DNA of 64,000 bases from JBFWUM01 sp050247255 (lineage in GTDB: Bacteria > Acidobacteriota > Vicinamibacteria > Vicinamibacterales > UBA2999): NCBI GenBank assembly GCA_050247255.1, contig JBFWUM010000005.1, positions 49,433 through 113,432 on the forward strand, written 5' to 3'. The position numbers and the translations under genes were made by a program. Shown in pieces: positions 30,388 through 38,934 of this stretch (positions within the stretch are counted from its first letter, which is position 1; each line of letters starts with the position of its first letter). Below the pieces are notes generated by a model. That model did no database searches. It was not told the origin of the DNA and saw only the letters and a program-made list of their open reading frames with translations.

Positions 30388-31421
30388 AGATCCAGGGGTA
30401 CCCGAACCCGGGTCCGGGGTTGCGCCTCCACCTGAACGAGAACACCGGCGGCTGTTCGCCGCGTGTGCTCGAGGCCATCCGCGGCCTGCAGGCAACCGAC
30501 ATCGCCAGCTACCCGGATTACCGGGCGGCGGTCGAGGCCTGTGCGCGCCACTTTGGCGTGGATCCGGAATGGGTGCTGCTCACGAATGGGCTCGACGAAG
30601 GCATCCTGATGGCCGCCATCGGCCACATCTCGCGGCAGCGCATCACCGACGCCGAAACCATCGTGCCGCTGCCGGCGTTCGATCCCTATCCGAACTCCAG
30701 CGAGGCGGTCGGCGCGCGCGTGGTGCGCGTGGCGCCGGATGCCTCCCTCGCGTTTCCCGTGGAGCGCGTGCTCGGGGCGATCACGCCGCGCACGCGGATG
30801 ATCTTCCTCAACACGCCGAACAACCCGACCGGCGAGCTGATTGCCGTCAGCAACCTGCAGAGGATCGCGGCCGCCGCGCCCCACGCTGTTGTCTTGATCG
30901 ACGAGGCCTACATCGAGTTCGGCGGCGAGAGCTTCCTGCCGAAGCTGGCGGAGTTCCCCAACGTGCTCATCGGCCGCACGTTCTCCAAGGCTTACGGGCT
31001 GGCCGGCATGCGGCTCGGGGTCGTCATCGGCCAGGCGCCGGCGCTCGACCCGGTCCGCGCCGTCACGCTGCCCTTCAACATCAACATCGTCGCGATGACC
31101 GCGCTGATGGCCGCGCTCGGCGATGAGGCGTTCCTGCCGGCGTATGCGGCGCAGGTTCGCGAGTCGCGCGAGCGCCTCTACGCCGCCTGCGAACGCCTCG
31201 GCCTCCGCTACTGGAAGAGCGCCGCCAACTACGTGCTGGTCCAGGTCGGGGAGACCGGGCCGGTTGTCGAGGCGCTGGCGGCCAGGCGCATTCACGTCCG
31301 CGACAAGTCCGGCGATCCGATGACGCCGGGCTGCCTGCGGATCACCGCCGGTGTCCGCGAGCACACCGACCTCGTCATCGCGGCGCTCGAAGCCGCCATC
31401 GCCACACGCCAGGCCCCATGA
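30384..31421 (+). CDS. hisC: Histidinol-phosphate aminotransferase
   Basis: 345 residues from ATG 30384, which overlaps the hisD stop (ATGA). Converts imidazole-acetol phosphate to histidinol phosphate with glutamate. Fold-type I motifs: LHLNENTGGCSPRVLEAI, ASYPDYRAAVEACARHFGV, LLTNGLDEGI, FLNTPNNPTGELI, LIDEAYIEFGG and the PLP lysine in GRTFSKAYGLAGMRLGVVIG. Overlaps hisB by 4 nt. Confidence 0.97.
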   Translation: MKIQGYPNPGPGLRLHLNENTGGCSPRVLEAIRGLQATDIASYPDYRAAVEACARHFGVDPEWVLLTNGLDEGILMAAIGHISRQRITDAETIVPLPAFDPYPNSSEAVGARVVRVAPDASLAFPVERVLGAITPRTRMIFLNTPNNPTGELIAVSNLQRIAAAAPHAVVLIDEAYIEFGGESFLPKLAEFPNVLIGRTFSKAYGLAGMRLGVVIGQAPALDPVRAVTLPFNINIVAMTALMAALGDEAFLPAYAAQVRESRERLYAACERLGLRYWKSAANYVLVQVGETGPVVEALAARRIHVRDKSGDPMTPGCLRITAGVREHTDLVIAALEAAIATRQAP

Positions 31422-32008
31422 AGAGAAGCGCCACCATCAACCGCATCACCACCGAAACGCAGATTCGGGGCCGCTTCGTCGTCGACGGCGGCGGCCGCTA
31501 CGAGGTGTCGACGGGGATCCGGTTCCTCGACCACATGCTGGAGTTGTTCAGCCGGCACGGCGGCTTCGACCTGGCGCTGGCGTGCACGGGCGATCTCGAC
31601 GTCGACCAGCACCACACGGTCGAGGACGTCGGGATCGCGCTCGGTGAGGCGACGCTGCGCGCGCTCGGCGATCGCAAGGGGATCAACCGCGCCGGTTACT
31701 TCCTGATGCCGATGGACGAGACGCTCGCCCTCGCCGCGATCGACCTGAGCGGCCGGGCCCACGCCATCGTCGATCTGAAGCTGAAGGTGCGTCTCGTCGG
31801 CGACCTGCAAAGCGAGCTGATTCACGAGTTCTTCGACGGTTTTGCCGCCGGGGCCAAGGCGAACGTGCACGTGAAGGTGCTCTACGGCCGATCGAGCCAT
31901 CATCACGTCGAAGCGGTGTTCAAGGCGTTTGCGCGGGCGCTGCGCGTCGCGTGCGCGAAGGACAAGCGGATGGCGAAGATGCTGCCCAGTACCAAGGGGC
32001 TGCTGTGA
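31418..32008 (+). CDS. hisB: Imidazoleglycerol-phosphate dehydratase
   Basis: Monofunctional HisB of 196 residues with no phosphatase domain, so histidinol phosphatase is encoded elsewhere. Mn-binding motifs DHMLELFSRHGGFDL, DVDQHHTVEDVGIALGEA and GRSSHHHVEAVFKAFARAL are all intact. Translationally coupled to hisC before it and to hisH after it (GTGA overlap). Confidence 0.98.
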   Translation: MKRSATINRITTETQIRGRFVVDGGGRYEVSTGIRFLDHMLELFSRHGGFDLALACTGDLDVDQHHTVEDVGIALGEATLRALGDRKGINRAGYFLMPMDETLALAAIDLSGRAHAIVDLKLKVRLVGDLQSELIHEFFDGFAAGAKANVHVKVLYGRSSHHHVEAVFKAFARALRVACAKDKRMAKMLPSTKGLL

Positions 32009-32613
32009 TCGCGCTGGTCGACTACGGCGCCGGCAACCTGACGTCGGTCCGCAAGGCGCTGTCCGCCATCGGCGCGCCGTTCCAGACGCCGGAGTCGCCG
32101 GCGCAGTGCGCCGGCGCCACCGGCATCATCGTTCCCGGCGTCGGCAACTTCGCGGCAACCGCGCGCTTGACCGATCCCTGGCGGCAGGCCATCCGGCACG
32201 GCGTCGACCACGGCACGCCGCTGCTCGGCATCTGCGTCGGCATGCAGTGGCTGTTCGAGGGGAGCGACGAGGCGCCGGAGACACCGGGGCTGGGGTTGCT
32301 TCGCGGGCGGGTGCGTCGTCTCACCGGCGATGCCGAGCTCCGCCTCAAGGTGCCCCACGTCGGCTGGAACACGCTGACGATCGCGCCGGCGCGGATCCTG
32401 GCCGGGCTCGAGGACGGCGCGTACGTCTACTTCACGCACTCCTACGCCGCGCCGGTGACCGACGCCTGCGTCGGCGCGACGACGCACGGGGATCAGTTCG
32501 CGGCCGTCGTCGAGCGCGGCAACGTGTTCGGCGTGCAGTTCCACCCGGAGAAGTCGAGCGAGGCGGGGCTGCGGATTCTGAGGAATTTCCTGGAGATCGT
32601 GAGGTCCGCCTGA
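32005..32613 (+). CDS. hisH: Imidazole glycerol phosphate synthase, glutaminase subunit
   Basis: 202 residues from GTG 32005. Class I glutamine amidotransferase that feeds ammonia to HisF. Nucleophile C77 in LLGICVGMQWLFEGS, oxyanion strand PGVGNF, and catalytic His-Glu in FGVQFHPEKSSEAG. The last codons and TGA fall within a palindromic repeat (GTCCGCC-TGAA-GGCGGAC), whose loop supplies the stop. hisF follows after 53 bp. Confidence 0.97.
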   Translation: MIALVDYGAGNLTSVRKALSAIGAPFQTPESPAQCAGATGIIVPGVGNFAATARLTDPWRQAIRHGVDHGTPLLGICVGMQWLFEGSDEAPETPGLGLLRGRVRRLTGDAELRLKVPHVGWNTLTIAPARILAGLEDGAYVYFTHSYAAPVTDACVGATTHGDQFAAVVERGNVFGVQFHPEKSSEAGLRILRNFLEIVRSA

Positions 32614-32657
32614 AGGCGGACACGACGATCGGACGTAGTGTCCGGCTTTAGCCGGAC
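32604..32657. repeat. Two palindromic REP-like elements between hisH and hisF
   Basis: Palindrome 1 (32604-32621, GTCCGCC-TGAA-GGCGGAC) contains the hisH stop. Palindrome 2 (32640-32657) has arms GTCCGGCT and AGCCGGAC. The 26-nt stretch ending with palindrome 2 (32632-32657) is identical to 51606-51631. They interrupt an otherwise overlapping operon. Confidence 0.8.
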
Positions 32658-32666
32658 TGGGTACCA

Positions 32667-33422
32667 ATGCTCACCAAACGCATCATTGCCTGCATGGATG
32701 TCCGCGACGGCCAGGTCGTCAAGGGCGTCCAGTTCCAGCAGCTGCGGCACGCCGGCGACCCGGCCGAGCTCGCCCGCCGCTACAACGTCGAAGGGATCGA
32801 CGAGGTCGTCATCCTCGACATCACCGCGACGCTCGAGAAGCGGCAGGCGATGGCCCGCACCATTCACGCCGTGGCGCAGGAGATCTTCCTGCCGTTGACC
32901 GTCGGCGGCGGCATCCGCAGCGAAGAGGACGCGGCCGCGGCAGTAGAGGCGGGGGCCGACAAGGTCAGCCTGAACACGGCGGCGCTCAAGGACCCGGACC
33001 TGATCACGCGGCTGGCCCGCCGCTACGGCAGCCAGGCGGTGATCGTGGCGATCGACGCCAAACGCCGCGACGATGGATACGCCGTCTACGTGCGCAGCGG
33101 CACGGCCGATGCCGCCCGCGATGCCGTCGAGTGGGCGCGCGAGGCTGAGGCGCGCGGGGCGGGAGAGATCCTGCTGACGTCGATGGACCGCGACGGCACG
33201 CGCTCGGGGTTCGACTGCGAGATGACGGCCGCCGTCTCCGCTGCGGTCAACATCCCGGTGATCGCCTCCGGCGGTGCCGGCGGCCTCGACCATTTCGCCG
33301 ACGTGTTCACCCGCGGCCACGCTGACGCCGCGCTGGCCGCGTCGATCTTCCACTTCGCCGATACCAGCGTCAGCGAGCTGAAGAAGTTCCTGCGCAGCCG
33401 GGACATTCCGGTGCGATTGTGA
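32667..33422 (+). CDS. hisF: Imidazole glycerol phosphate synthase, cyclase subunit
   Basis: A (beta/alpha)8 barrel of 251 residues that with HisH makes IGP and AICAR. Catalytic D11 in RIIACMDVRDGQVVKG, phosphate-binding VGGGIRSEEDA and VIASGGAGGLDHFADVF, and second-half Asp in VIVAIDAKRRDDGYAVYV. Normal length. It lies downstream of the two REP-like palindromes and upstream of the 154-bp inverted-repeat element. Confidence 0.98.
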   Translation: MLTKRIIACMDVRDGQVVKGVQFQQLRHAGDPAELARRYNVEGIDEVVILDITATLEKRQAMARTIHAVAQEIFLPLTVGGGIRSEEDAAAAVEAGADKVSLNTAALKDPDLITRLARRYGSQAVIVAIDAKRRDDGYAVYVRSGTADAARDAVEWAREAEARGAGEILLTSMDRDGTRSGFDCEMTAAVSAAVNIPVIASGGAGGLDHFADVFTRGHADAALAASIFHFADTSVSELKKFLRSRDIPVRL

Positions 33423-33441
33423 TTCGGGAGGCGTCGGAGGA

Positions 33442-33595
33442 CACGGCTTCACAGCGGAGCCGCAGCGACACGGGGACGCGCGGAGACGACGGGTGGTGCC
33501 GGCCTTCGGCCGGCACATGGCCGCGCGCAGCGCGGCCCGCCACCCGTCCGGCTCTGCGTACCTCTGTGCCTCCGTGGCTCCGCTGTGAACCCGTG
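33442..33595. repeat. MITE-like element with 20-bp terminal inverted repeats between hisF and hisA
   Basis: Terminal inverted repeats 33442-33461 and 33576-33595 match at 19 of 20 positions (core TTCACAGCGGAGCC, perfect). A GC-rich palindromic centre (CCGGCCTTCGGCCGG) follows. No ORF of its own is evident. It splits the his cluster, so it was probably inserted or amplified within the operon. Confidence 0.75.
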
Positions 33596-33618
33596 ACCTC
33601 CGTCATCCTCTAAACAAG

Positions 33619-34299
33619 ATGCTGATTCCATCCATCGATCTCCAGGGCGGGCGCATCGTCCAGCTCGTCCAGGGCGAGAAGCTGGCCATCGAAGCCACTG
33701 ATCCCGAACCGTGGATCCAGAGGTTCGCCGCCTTCCCGCGGGTCCAGCTGATCGATCTCGACGCCGCCAAGGGGCAGGGTGACAACGCGCCGATGGTCAC
33801 CGAGATCTGCCGGCGGCTCCCCTGCCGCGTCGGCGGCGGCATCCGCAGCGTCGCCCGCGCCGAGGCGGTGCTCGCCGGCGGGGCGCACGCGGTCATCGCC
33901 AGCTCTGCGCTCTTCCGCGACGGCGCCGTCGACCTCGACTTCGCGCGCACCCTGGCCGGCGCCGTCGGCGCCGGGCGGGTCATCGCCGCGGTCGACAGCC
34001 GCGGCGGCCGCGTCGCCATCCACGGCTGGAAAACCGTCCTGCCGATCACGGCGGTCGACGCGGTTCGCGCGCTCGAGCCGTTCTGCGGCGAGTTCCTCTA
34101 CACCCACGTCGACCGCGAGGGGCTGATGCAGGGCACCGACATCGAGGCGATCCTGGCGGTGCGGGGAGCGACGGCGCGGCGGGTGACCGCGGCGGGCGGC
34201 ATCACCACCTGGGAGGAGATCGACCGGCTCGACGCGGCGGCGGTCGACGCGGTCGTCGGCATGGCCGTCTACACCGGCCAGCTTCCCCTGCGCCGCTGA
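33619..34299 (+). CDS. hisA: Phosphoribosylformimino-AICAR ribotide isomerase HisA
   Basis: A 226-residue TIM barrel, slightly shorter than the usual 240-250. Catalytic Asp7 in LIPSIDLQGGRIVQLVQGEK, a first phosphate loop VGGGIRSVARAEAVLAGG and second loop VTAAGGITTWEEIDRL, with AAVDSRGGRVAIHGW as the second acid region. This is HisA rather than HisF because of the IDLQGG start and the RIVQL strand. It is the last gene of the cluster, separated from hisF by the MITE-like element. Confidence 0.93.
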   Translation: MLIPSIDLQGGRIVQLVQGEKLAIEATDPEPWIQRFAAFPRVQLIDLDAAKGQGDNAPMVTEICRRLPCRVGGGIRSVARAEAVLAGGAHAVIASSALFRDGAVDLDFARTLAGAVGAGRVIAAVDSRGGRVAIHGWKTVLPITAVDAVRALEPFCGEFLYTHVDREGLMQGTDIEAILAVRGATARRVTAAGGITTWEEIDRLDAAAVDAVVGMAVYTGQLPLRR

Positions 34300-34303
34300 T
34301 TCT

Positions 34304-34345
34304 GTTACGTTATTCAACGTAACGGTTACGTCGATCGCCGTAACC
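34304..34345. promoter_or_regulatory. Tandem palindromic operator-like sites upstream of the ATPase gene
   Basis: Site 1 is GTTACGTT-ATTC-AACGTAAC (34304-34323) and site 2 is GGTTACG, an 8-nt spacer, then CGTAACC (34324-34345). Both share the half-site GTTACG/CGTAAC. Their centres are 21 bp apart, two helical turns, so dimers would sit on one DNA face. They end 13 nt before the ATG, a position suited to repression. Confidence 0.6.
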
Positions 34346-34358
34346 GCGGTATCAGCGC

Positions 34359-35504
34359 ATGGACAACCCCTTCGTCTACGGCGAGGTCGTGCCGGTCCTG
34401 TCGTTCGCCGATCGCGCGGACGAGCTGGACCGCCTCGTCCGCGACCTGACGGCCTGCCAGAAGGTCTTCCTGATCTCGCCGCGCCGCTACGGCAAGTCGT
34501 CGCTCATCCGCCAGGCGCTGGCCGCGGTCGGCCGTCGCGGCGCCCTGACGGTCGAGCTCACCGTCAGCGCCTACAGTTCCTACGTCGCGTTCCTGGAAGG
34601 CTATGCGCGGGCGCTGGCGGGCGTCGAAACACGGTGGGAGCGGGCCAGGGCCTGGCTGACCGGGGCGATCACGGCGACGCGGCCGGAAATGCGGCTCGAG
34701 GCGACCGCCGCCGGATCGCCCCGTTTCCGCGTGGCCTTCCCCGCGGTGACCAGCGCGCGCGACGTCAACCGCCTCGCCAACGAGGTCTTCGCGCTCCCCG
34801 GCCGCCTGGCGGCCGACCGGAAGCGCCCGGTCGTGGTGGCGCTCGACGAGTTCCAGGCGATCGACGGCTTCAACGGCGGCAGCGTCGAGCACGCCCTGCG
34901 CGCCGCGGCACAGCAGCAGCGGCAGGTCGGCTATGTCTTCGCCGGCTCGGAGCCAAGCCTGATGGAGAAGATGATCGGCCCGCGCCGCCCGTTCTACAAG
35001 GCGGGGCCGGTCATGCGCCTCGAGAAGATTCCCGCCGACATCTTCTCGACGTTCATCGAGACGCACTTTGCCAGGTCCGGGCTGCGTCCCGAACCTGGCC
35101 TTGGCGCGGCGATCGTCGACCTGGCCGGCAACCTGCCCTACGACGTGCAGCGGCTGGCGCACGAAACGTGGGACGACGTGAGGGCGGCCGGCGGGCGCAA
35201 GGCCGGCCTCGATCATCTTCATGCCACGCTCGCCCGGCTCCTCGCCGAGCAGGAGACGATGTTCGAGGCGTTGTGGCAGCGCCTGACCCTGGCCCAGCGT
35301 GCCGTGCTGCGCGCCGTCGTGCTGCAGGACGGGCGCGAGCTCCTGGCGGCCGACACGCGCCGGCGCTATCGCCTCGGCGGGCCGTCGAGTATCCAGGCAT
35401 CCCTGGTGGCGTTGATGAAGCAGGATCTGCTGCTGAAGGAAGACGGCCGCTACGTGGTCGTCGACTCGCTGCTGCGCGAATGGATCGCGCGCAGGACCTA
35501 CTGA
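34359..35504 (+). CDS. Archaeal-type AAA/STAND-like ATPase with probable C-terminal winged helix
   Basis: A 381-residue cytosolic ATPase. NPFVYG at the N-terminus, Walker A LISPRRYGKSSLIRQAL, Walker B VVVALDEFQAI, sensor-like YVFAGSEPSLMEKM and a PFYKAGPVMRLEKIP segment, all typical of the ATPase group abundant in archaea. The C-terminal ~80 residues (LTLAQRAVLRAVVLQDG, SSIQASLVALMKQDLLLKEDGRYVVVDSLLREWIARR) read like a winged helix, so DNA binding is plausible. The tandem palindromes just upstream could be its own operators. Function in bacteria is unknown; it stands alone after the his cluster. Confidence 0.82.
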   Translation: MDNPFVYGEVVPVLSFADRADELDRLVRDLTACQKVFLISPRRYGKSSLIRQALAAVGRRGALTVELTVSAYSSYVAFLEGYARALAGVETRWERARAWLTGAITATRPEMRLEATAAGSPRFRVAFPAVTSARDVNRLANEVFALPGRLAADRKRPVVVALDEFQAIDGFNGGSVEHALRAAAQQQRQVGYVFAGSEPSLMEKMIGPRRPFYKAGPVMRLEKIPADIFSTFIETHFARSGLRPEPGLGAAIVDLAGNLPYDVQRLAHETWDDVRAAGGRKAGLDHLHATLARLLAEQETMFEALWQRLTLAQRAVLRAVVLQDGRELLAADTRRRYRLGGPSSIQASLVALMKQDLLLKEDGRYVVVDSLLREWIARRTY

Positions 35505-35510
35505 GGTCCC

Positions 35511-36809
35511 ATGTCGCTCCTGGCACGATTCGGGCTGCACCGCCGTGAGCTGCGCGCCTGGGCGATGTACGACTGGGCCAACTCCGCGTTCCAGAGCACC
35601 ATCATCACGGCGGTGTTCCCGCCGTTCTTCGCCAGCGTCGCCGCCGCCGGGCTGCCGCCCGCGGTGGCCACCGCCCGTTTCGCATGGGCCACCACCATTG
35701 CGGTGGCGATCACCGCGGTTCTCGGCCCGGTGCTCGGCGCCATCGCCGACTACCGGGCGATGAAGAAGCGCCTGCTGGCGGCTTTCATGGCGATCGGCGT
35801 GATCGCGACCGCCCTGATGACCACGATCGATAGCGGGGAGTGGGTTACGGCCGCGGTGCTGTTCGGGGTCGCGAACGTTGCCATCGCATCGAGCTTTGTC
35901 TTCTATGACTCGCTGCTGCCCCACATTGCCCGGCCCGAGGAGATGGACCGTGTCTCCACGGGCGCGTACGCGATCGGCTACTTCGGTGGCGGGGTGCTGC
36001 TGATCGTGAACCTGGCGTGGATCCTGACACCGCAGACGTTCGGTCTCCCGGACGCGGGCGCGGCCATCAAGTTGACGTTTGCGAGCGTCGCCGTCTGGTG
36101 GCTGGTTTTCTCCTTGCCGCTGCTGCGGCGCGTGCCGGAGCCACCGGCCACCGTCGACCCGCGTCACCCATCTGGCCCCGTCGTGAGGCTGGCCTTCGTG
36201 CACGTGGCGGAAACGTTCCGCGAGCTGCGCGGCTATCGCGAAGCATTCCTCATGCTCGTCGCCTTCCTGCTCTACAACGATGGCATCCAGACGATCATCC
36301 GGATGGCAGCCATCTACGGCGCCGAGATCGGTATCGACCAGAACGCCCAGATTGCCGCGTTCGTCGTCGTCCAGTTCACCGGCGTGCCGTTCTCGTTCCT
36401 GTTTGGCGCGCTGGCGCACCGCATTGGCGCGAAGACGGCAATCTTCGTGGCGCTGGCCGTGTACACCGGTATCAGCATCCTCGGCTACTTCATGACGGCC
36501 ACGTGGCAGTTCTTTGCGCTGGCGTTCCTCGTCGGCACGGTCCAGGGGGGCAGCCAGGCGCTGAGCCGCTCGCTCTTCGCGCGCATGATCCCGAAGCACA
36601 AGTCGTCGGAGTACTTCGGGTTCTTCTCGGTGTTCGAGAAGTTTGCCGGCGTAGCCGGCCCGGCGATGTTTGCCGCGTCGGTGACCGTGTTCGGCTCGAG
36701 CCGCGCGGCGGTGCTGTCGGTGATCCTGTTTTTCGTCCTCGGCGGCCTCGTGCTGTCGCGGGTGAACGTGGCCCGCGGCGAAGCGCAGGCGGCGGCCGCA
36801 TGCGGGTAG
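35511..36809 (+). CDS. MFS transporter, UMF1/Vps22-like family
   Basis: A 432-residue membrane protein with about 12 hydrophobic segments. The start ELRAWAMYDWANSAFQSTIITAVFPPFF is the signature of UMF1-type permeases related to yeast Atg22, which export amino acids; GPVLGAIADYRAMKKRLL is the MFS loop 2-3 motif. The middle contains LMLVAFLLYNDGIQTIIRMAAIYG, also typical. Substrate in bacteria is not established. It follows the ATPase by 6 bp and overlaps the epimerase gene by 10 nt, so these three are probably co-transcribed. Confidence 0.88.
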   Translation: MSLLARFGLHRRELRAWAMYDWANSAFQSTIITAVFPPFFASVAAAGLPPAVATARFAWATTIAVAITAVLGPVLGAIADYRAMKKRLLAAFMAIGVIATALMTTIDSGEWVTAAVLFGVANVAIASSFVFYDSLLPHIARPEEMDRVSTGAYAIGYFGGGVLLIVNLAWILTPQTFGLPDAGAAIKLTFASVAVWWLVFSLPLLRRVPEPPATVDPRHPSGPVVRLAFVHVAETFRELRGYREAFLMLVAFLLYNDGIQTIIRMAAIYGAEIGIDQNAQIAAFVVVQFTGVPFSFLFGALAHRIGAKTAIFVALAVYTGISILGYFMTATWQFFALAFLVGTVQGGSQALSRSLFARMIPKHKSSEYFGFFSVFEKFAGVAGPAMFAASVTVFGSSRAAVLSVILFFVLGGLVLSRVNVARGEAQAAAACG

Positions 36810-37669
36810 TCGCTGCCGGCGGAAGCGGCTTCCTCGGAACGAGGCTGGTGGATGCGCTGCGGGCCGATGGACACGACGTGTTGGTGCTCACCCGTCGGCC
36901 GGGCGGCGCCGGTCAGGTGGCGTGGGCGCAGGCGGATGCGGCCATCGATGGCGCCGATGCGGTCGTCAACCTCGCGGGCGAATCGCTCGAAGCGGGGCGA
37001 TGGACGGCGGAGCGGAAGCAGCGCATTCTCAACAGCCGTGTGGCCGCCACGCGCGTGGTTGTCGACGCCATCGCCCGGGCGCCTCGCCCGCCGGGCGTCT
37101 TCCTCAGCGCCTCGGCAATCGGCATTTACGGGCCGCGCGACGATCAGCCGGTCACCGAGGCGACCGCCCCGGCCGGCGACTTCCTCGCCTCAGTGTGCGT
37201 GGCGTGGGAGCGCGAAGCCCGGGTCGCCGAATCGAAGGCCCGCGTCGTGCTCCTGCGCACGGGTCTTGTGCTTGACGCGGCTGGTGGCGCGCTCCCTCGA
37301 CTCGCACTGCCGTTCCGCTTCTTCGCAGGAGGGCCACTCGGATCGGGGCATCAGTGGTGGTCGTGGATCCACGTCGACGACTGGGTCGGCATGGTGCGGT
37401 GGGCGATCGACCACGCAAGTGTCTCGGGGCCCGTGAACCTCACTGCGCCCGCGCCGGTCACCAACAGGGAGTTCGCGAAGACGCTCGGTCGCGTGCTGCG
37501 GCGGCCGGCGCTGCTGCCGGCGCCGGCTATTGCGCTCCGCGTGATGCTGGGCGAGATGGCGGATGCGTTGATCCTGACCGGGCAGCGCGTGCTCCCGCAG
37601 CGCGCGATCGACGCCGGCTACGCGTTCAGGTTTCCGACGCTCGAGCCGGCCGTGCGGGATTTGTTCTAA
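36800..37669 (+). CDS. TIGR01777-type NAD-dependent epimerase (YfcH/SDR39U1-like)
   Basis: 289 residues from ATG 36800. Extended SDR fold: nucleotide motif RVVAAGGSGFLGTRLVDAL, DAVVNLAGESLEAGRWTAERKQRILNSRV (in parts), catalytic region LSASAIGIYGPRDD, and the family-specific FRFFAGGPLGSGHQWWSWIHVDDWVGMVRW and LGEMADALILTGQRVLPQRA. Some relatives are annotated as cell-division inhibitor SulA-like, which is a misnomer. Substrate unknown. The start lies inside the end of the transporter gene. Confidence 0.9.
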   Translation: MRVVAAGGSGFLGTRLVDALRADGHDVLVLTRRPGGAGQVAWAQADAAIDGADAVVNLAGESLEAGRWTAERKQRILNSRVAATRVVVDAIARAPRPPGVFLSASAIGIYGPRDDQPVTEATAPAGDFLASVCVAWEREARVAESKARVVLLRTGLVLDAAGGALPRLALPFRFFAGGPLGSGHQWWSWIHVDDWVGMVRWAIDHASVSGPVNLTAPAPVTNREFAKTLGRVLRRPALLPAPAIALRVMLGEMADALILTGQRVLPQRAIDAGYAFRFPTLEPAVRDLF

Positions 37670-37671
37670 GC

Positions 37672-38364
37672 CTACCGCTTCGCGTACTGCTCGAGGGCTG
37701 CCTGCCAGGCGCCCACCGGTTCCGGCGCGCCGACCGCGCCGTCGAACACCACCTGCTTCGTCTCGACGCGCTTGCCGTAGAAGCGCTCGTTGGCATCCCG
37801 ATCCTGCCGGATGGTGCTGCCGTTGATCGTGACGCCGGCGAACAGTCCGCGCGCGCGCGAGTAGCTGAGGATCTCGGCCCGCAGCTGGATGTCCGTGGCC
37901 ACCTGCGCATCACGGCCGACGGGGCCGGCTGCGACCGCCGCATCCGCGCCAATCTTGAACTGGTTGCTGACCAGGTTCTCGAGCCCGCGGCGGTTCATGA
38001 TCACCAGGATGATGTCGGCCGCCTGCCCGCCGATCTGTAGGCCGAAGCTGCCGCCGGTCATCGTCAGGAACGCCGGTGACGACCAGCCGCCGGCCTCGCC
38101 GCGGACACTGAGGATGCCGCGGCCGCGCAGCCCGCCGACGATGAACCCGCCGCGGATGGTCCCCGGGAAGATGGCGATGCCGTCGGCGTTGTCGAGGATT
38201 GACGCGGGAATGGCGTTATCGGCGGCCGCCATGATCTCGGAGAAGGCGGTCGTCGCGTCGCGCACCCGCTTCGCTTCGTCGCTGTCGTTCGCCTGGGCGA
38301 AGGGATTGACGGTGAAGATCGAAAGCGCCAGTGCGGCGGTCGCCGCGATCATGCGGGCTGTCAT
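37672..38364 (-). CDS. SYLF-domain (Ysc84-like) lipid-binding protein
   Basis: 230 residues from ATG 38364. Signal peptide (ATAALALSIFTVNPFAQA), then the SYLF domain: AIPASILDNADGIAIFPGTIRGGFIVGGLRGRGILSVR, WSSPAFLTMTGGSFGLQIGGQAADIILVIMNRRGLENLVSNQFKIGADAAVAAGPVGRDA (in parts) and EILSYSRARGLFAGVTINGSTI. In eukaryotes this domain binds phosphoinositides; the bacterial secreted forms are uncharacterised. The stop abuts the convergent epimerase (2 bp apart). Confidence 0.9.
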   Translation of the reverse strand: MTARMIAATAALALSIFTVNPFAQANDSDEAKRVRDATTAFSEIMAAADNAIPASILDNADGIAIFPGTIRGGFIVGGLRGRGILSVRGEAGGWSSPAFLTMTGGSFGLQIGGQAADIILVIMNRRGLENLVSNQFKIGADAAVAAGPVGRDAQVATDIQLRAEILSYSRARGLFAGVTINGSTIRQDRDANERFYGKRVETKQVVFDGAVGAPEPVGAWQAALEQYAKR

Positions 38365-38417
38365 CCCGCCATGATACCGCGCTGGATCCGCGAAGCGACG
38401 CTGTATCCTAGGCAGCG

Positions 38418-38915
38418 ATGGCGAAGAAGCGTGTGAAGAAGGCGCGCGTCGCGCGGACGTCCAAACCCCGCGCGCGGTCGGCGCGGCCGCGGCCGCCCGC
38501 CCGTTCGCGCCCCGACAGCGGCCTGGCCCCCGGCATGCAGGCGGTGAACACCTACCTGGCCGTCGCCAACGTCGCCGCTTCGATTGACTTCCTCGAGCGC
38601 GTGCTTGGTTTTGCGCGCGGTGTCGTGCTACCCGATACCGACGGCCAGCCCCGCTACGCGGAAATGCGCCACGGCGATTCGGTGGTGATGCTCGTGCGGA
38701 AAGGCGACGCGACGTCGGCAACCGGCGGGGCGGCCGGCCTGTACACCTACGTCGCGGATGTCGACCGGGCCCTCGGCCAGGCCCGCGACGCCGGCGCCGG
38801 CATCGCCGAAGCCGAAGACAAGCCCTGGGGCGACCGCGTCGCCATCGTCACCGACCCCGACGGCTACCGCTGGGTGCTGGCGACGTTCAAGAAGCTCGTG
38901 CCGTTCGCGGAGTAA
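38418..38915 (+). CDS. VOC-superfamily (glyoxalase/PhnB-like) protein with basic N-terminal extension
   Basis: 165 residues. Residues 1-33 are an Arg/Lys/Pro-rich tail (KKRVKKARVARTSKPRARS), followed by one VOC domain: MQAVNTYLAVANVAASIDFLERVLGF, RHGDSVVMLVRKGD, LYTYVADVDRALGQARDAG and WGDRVAIVTDPDGYRWVLATF. This PhnB-like arrangement lacks some classic glyoxalase metal ligands. The basic tail suggests nucleic-acid association, but this is inference. It is monocistronic, convergent with bshA. Confidence 0.85.
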   Translation: MAKKRVKKARVARTSKPRARSARPRPPARSRPDSGLAPGMQAVNTYLAVANVAASIDFLERVLGFARGVVLPDTDGQPRYAEMRHGDSVVMLVRKGDATSATGGAAGLYTYVADVDRALGQARDAGAGIAEAEDKPWGDRVAIVTDPDGYRWVLATFKKLVPFAE

Positions 38916-38934
38916 GCGGAGGACCGGAGGGAGA

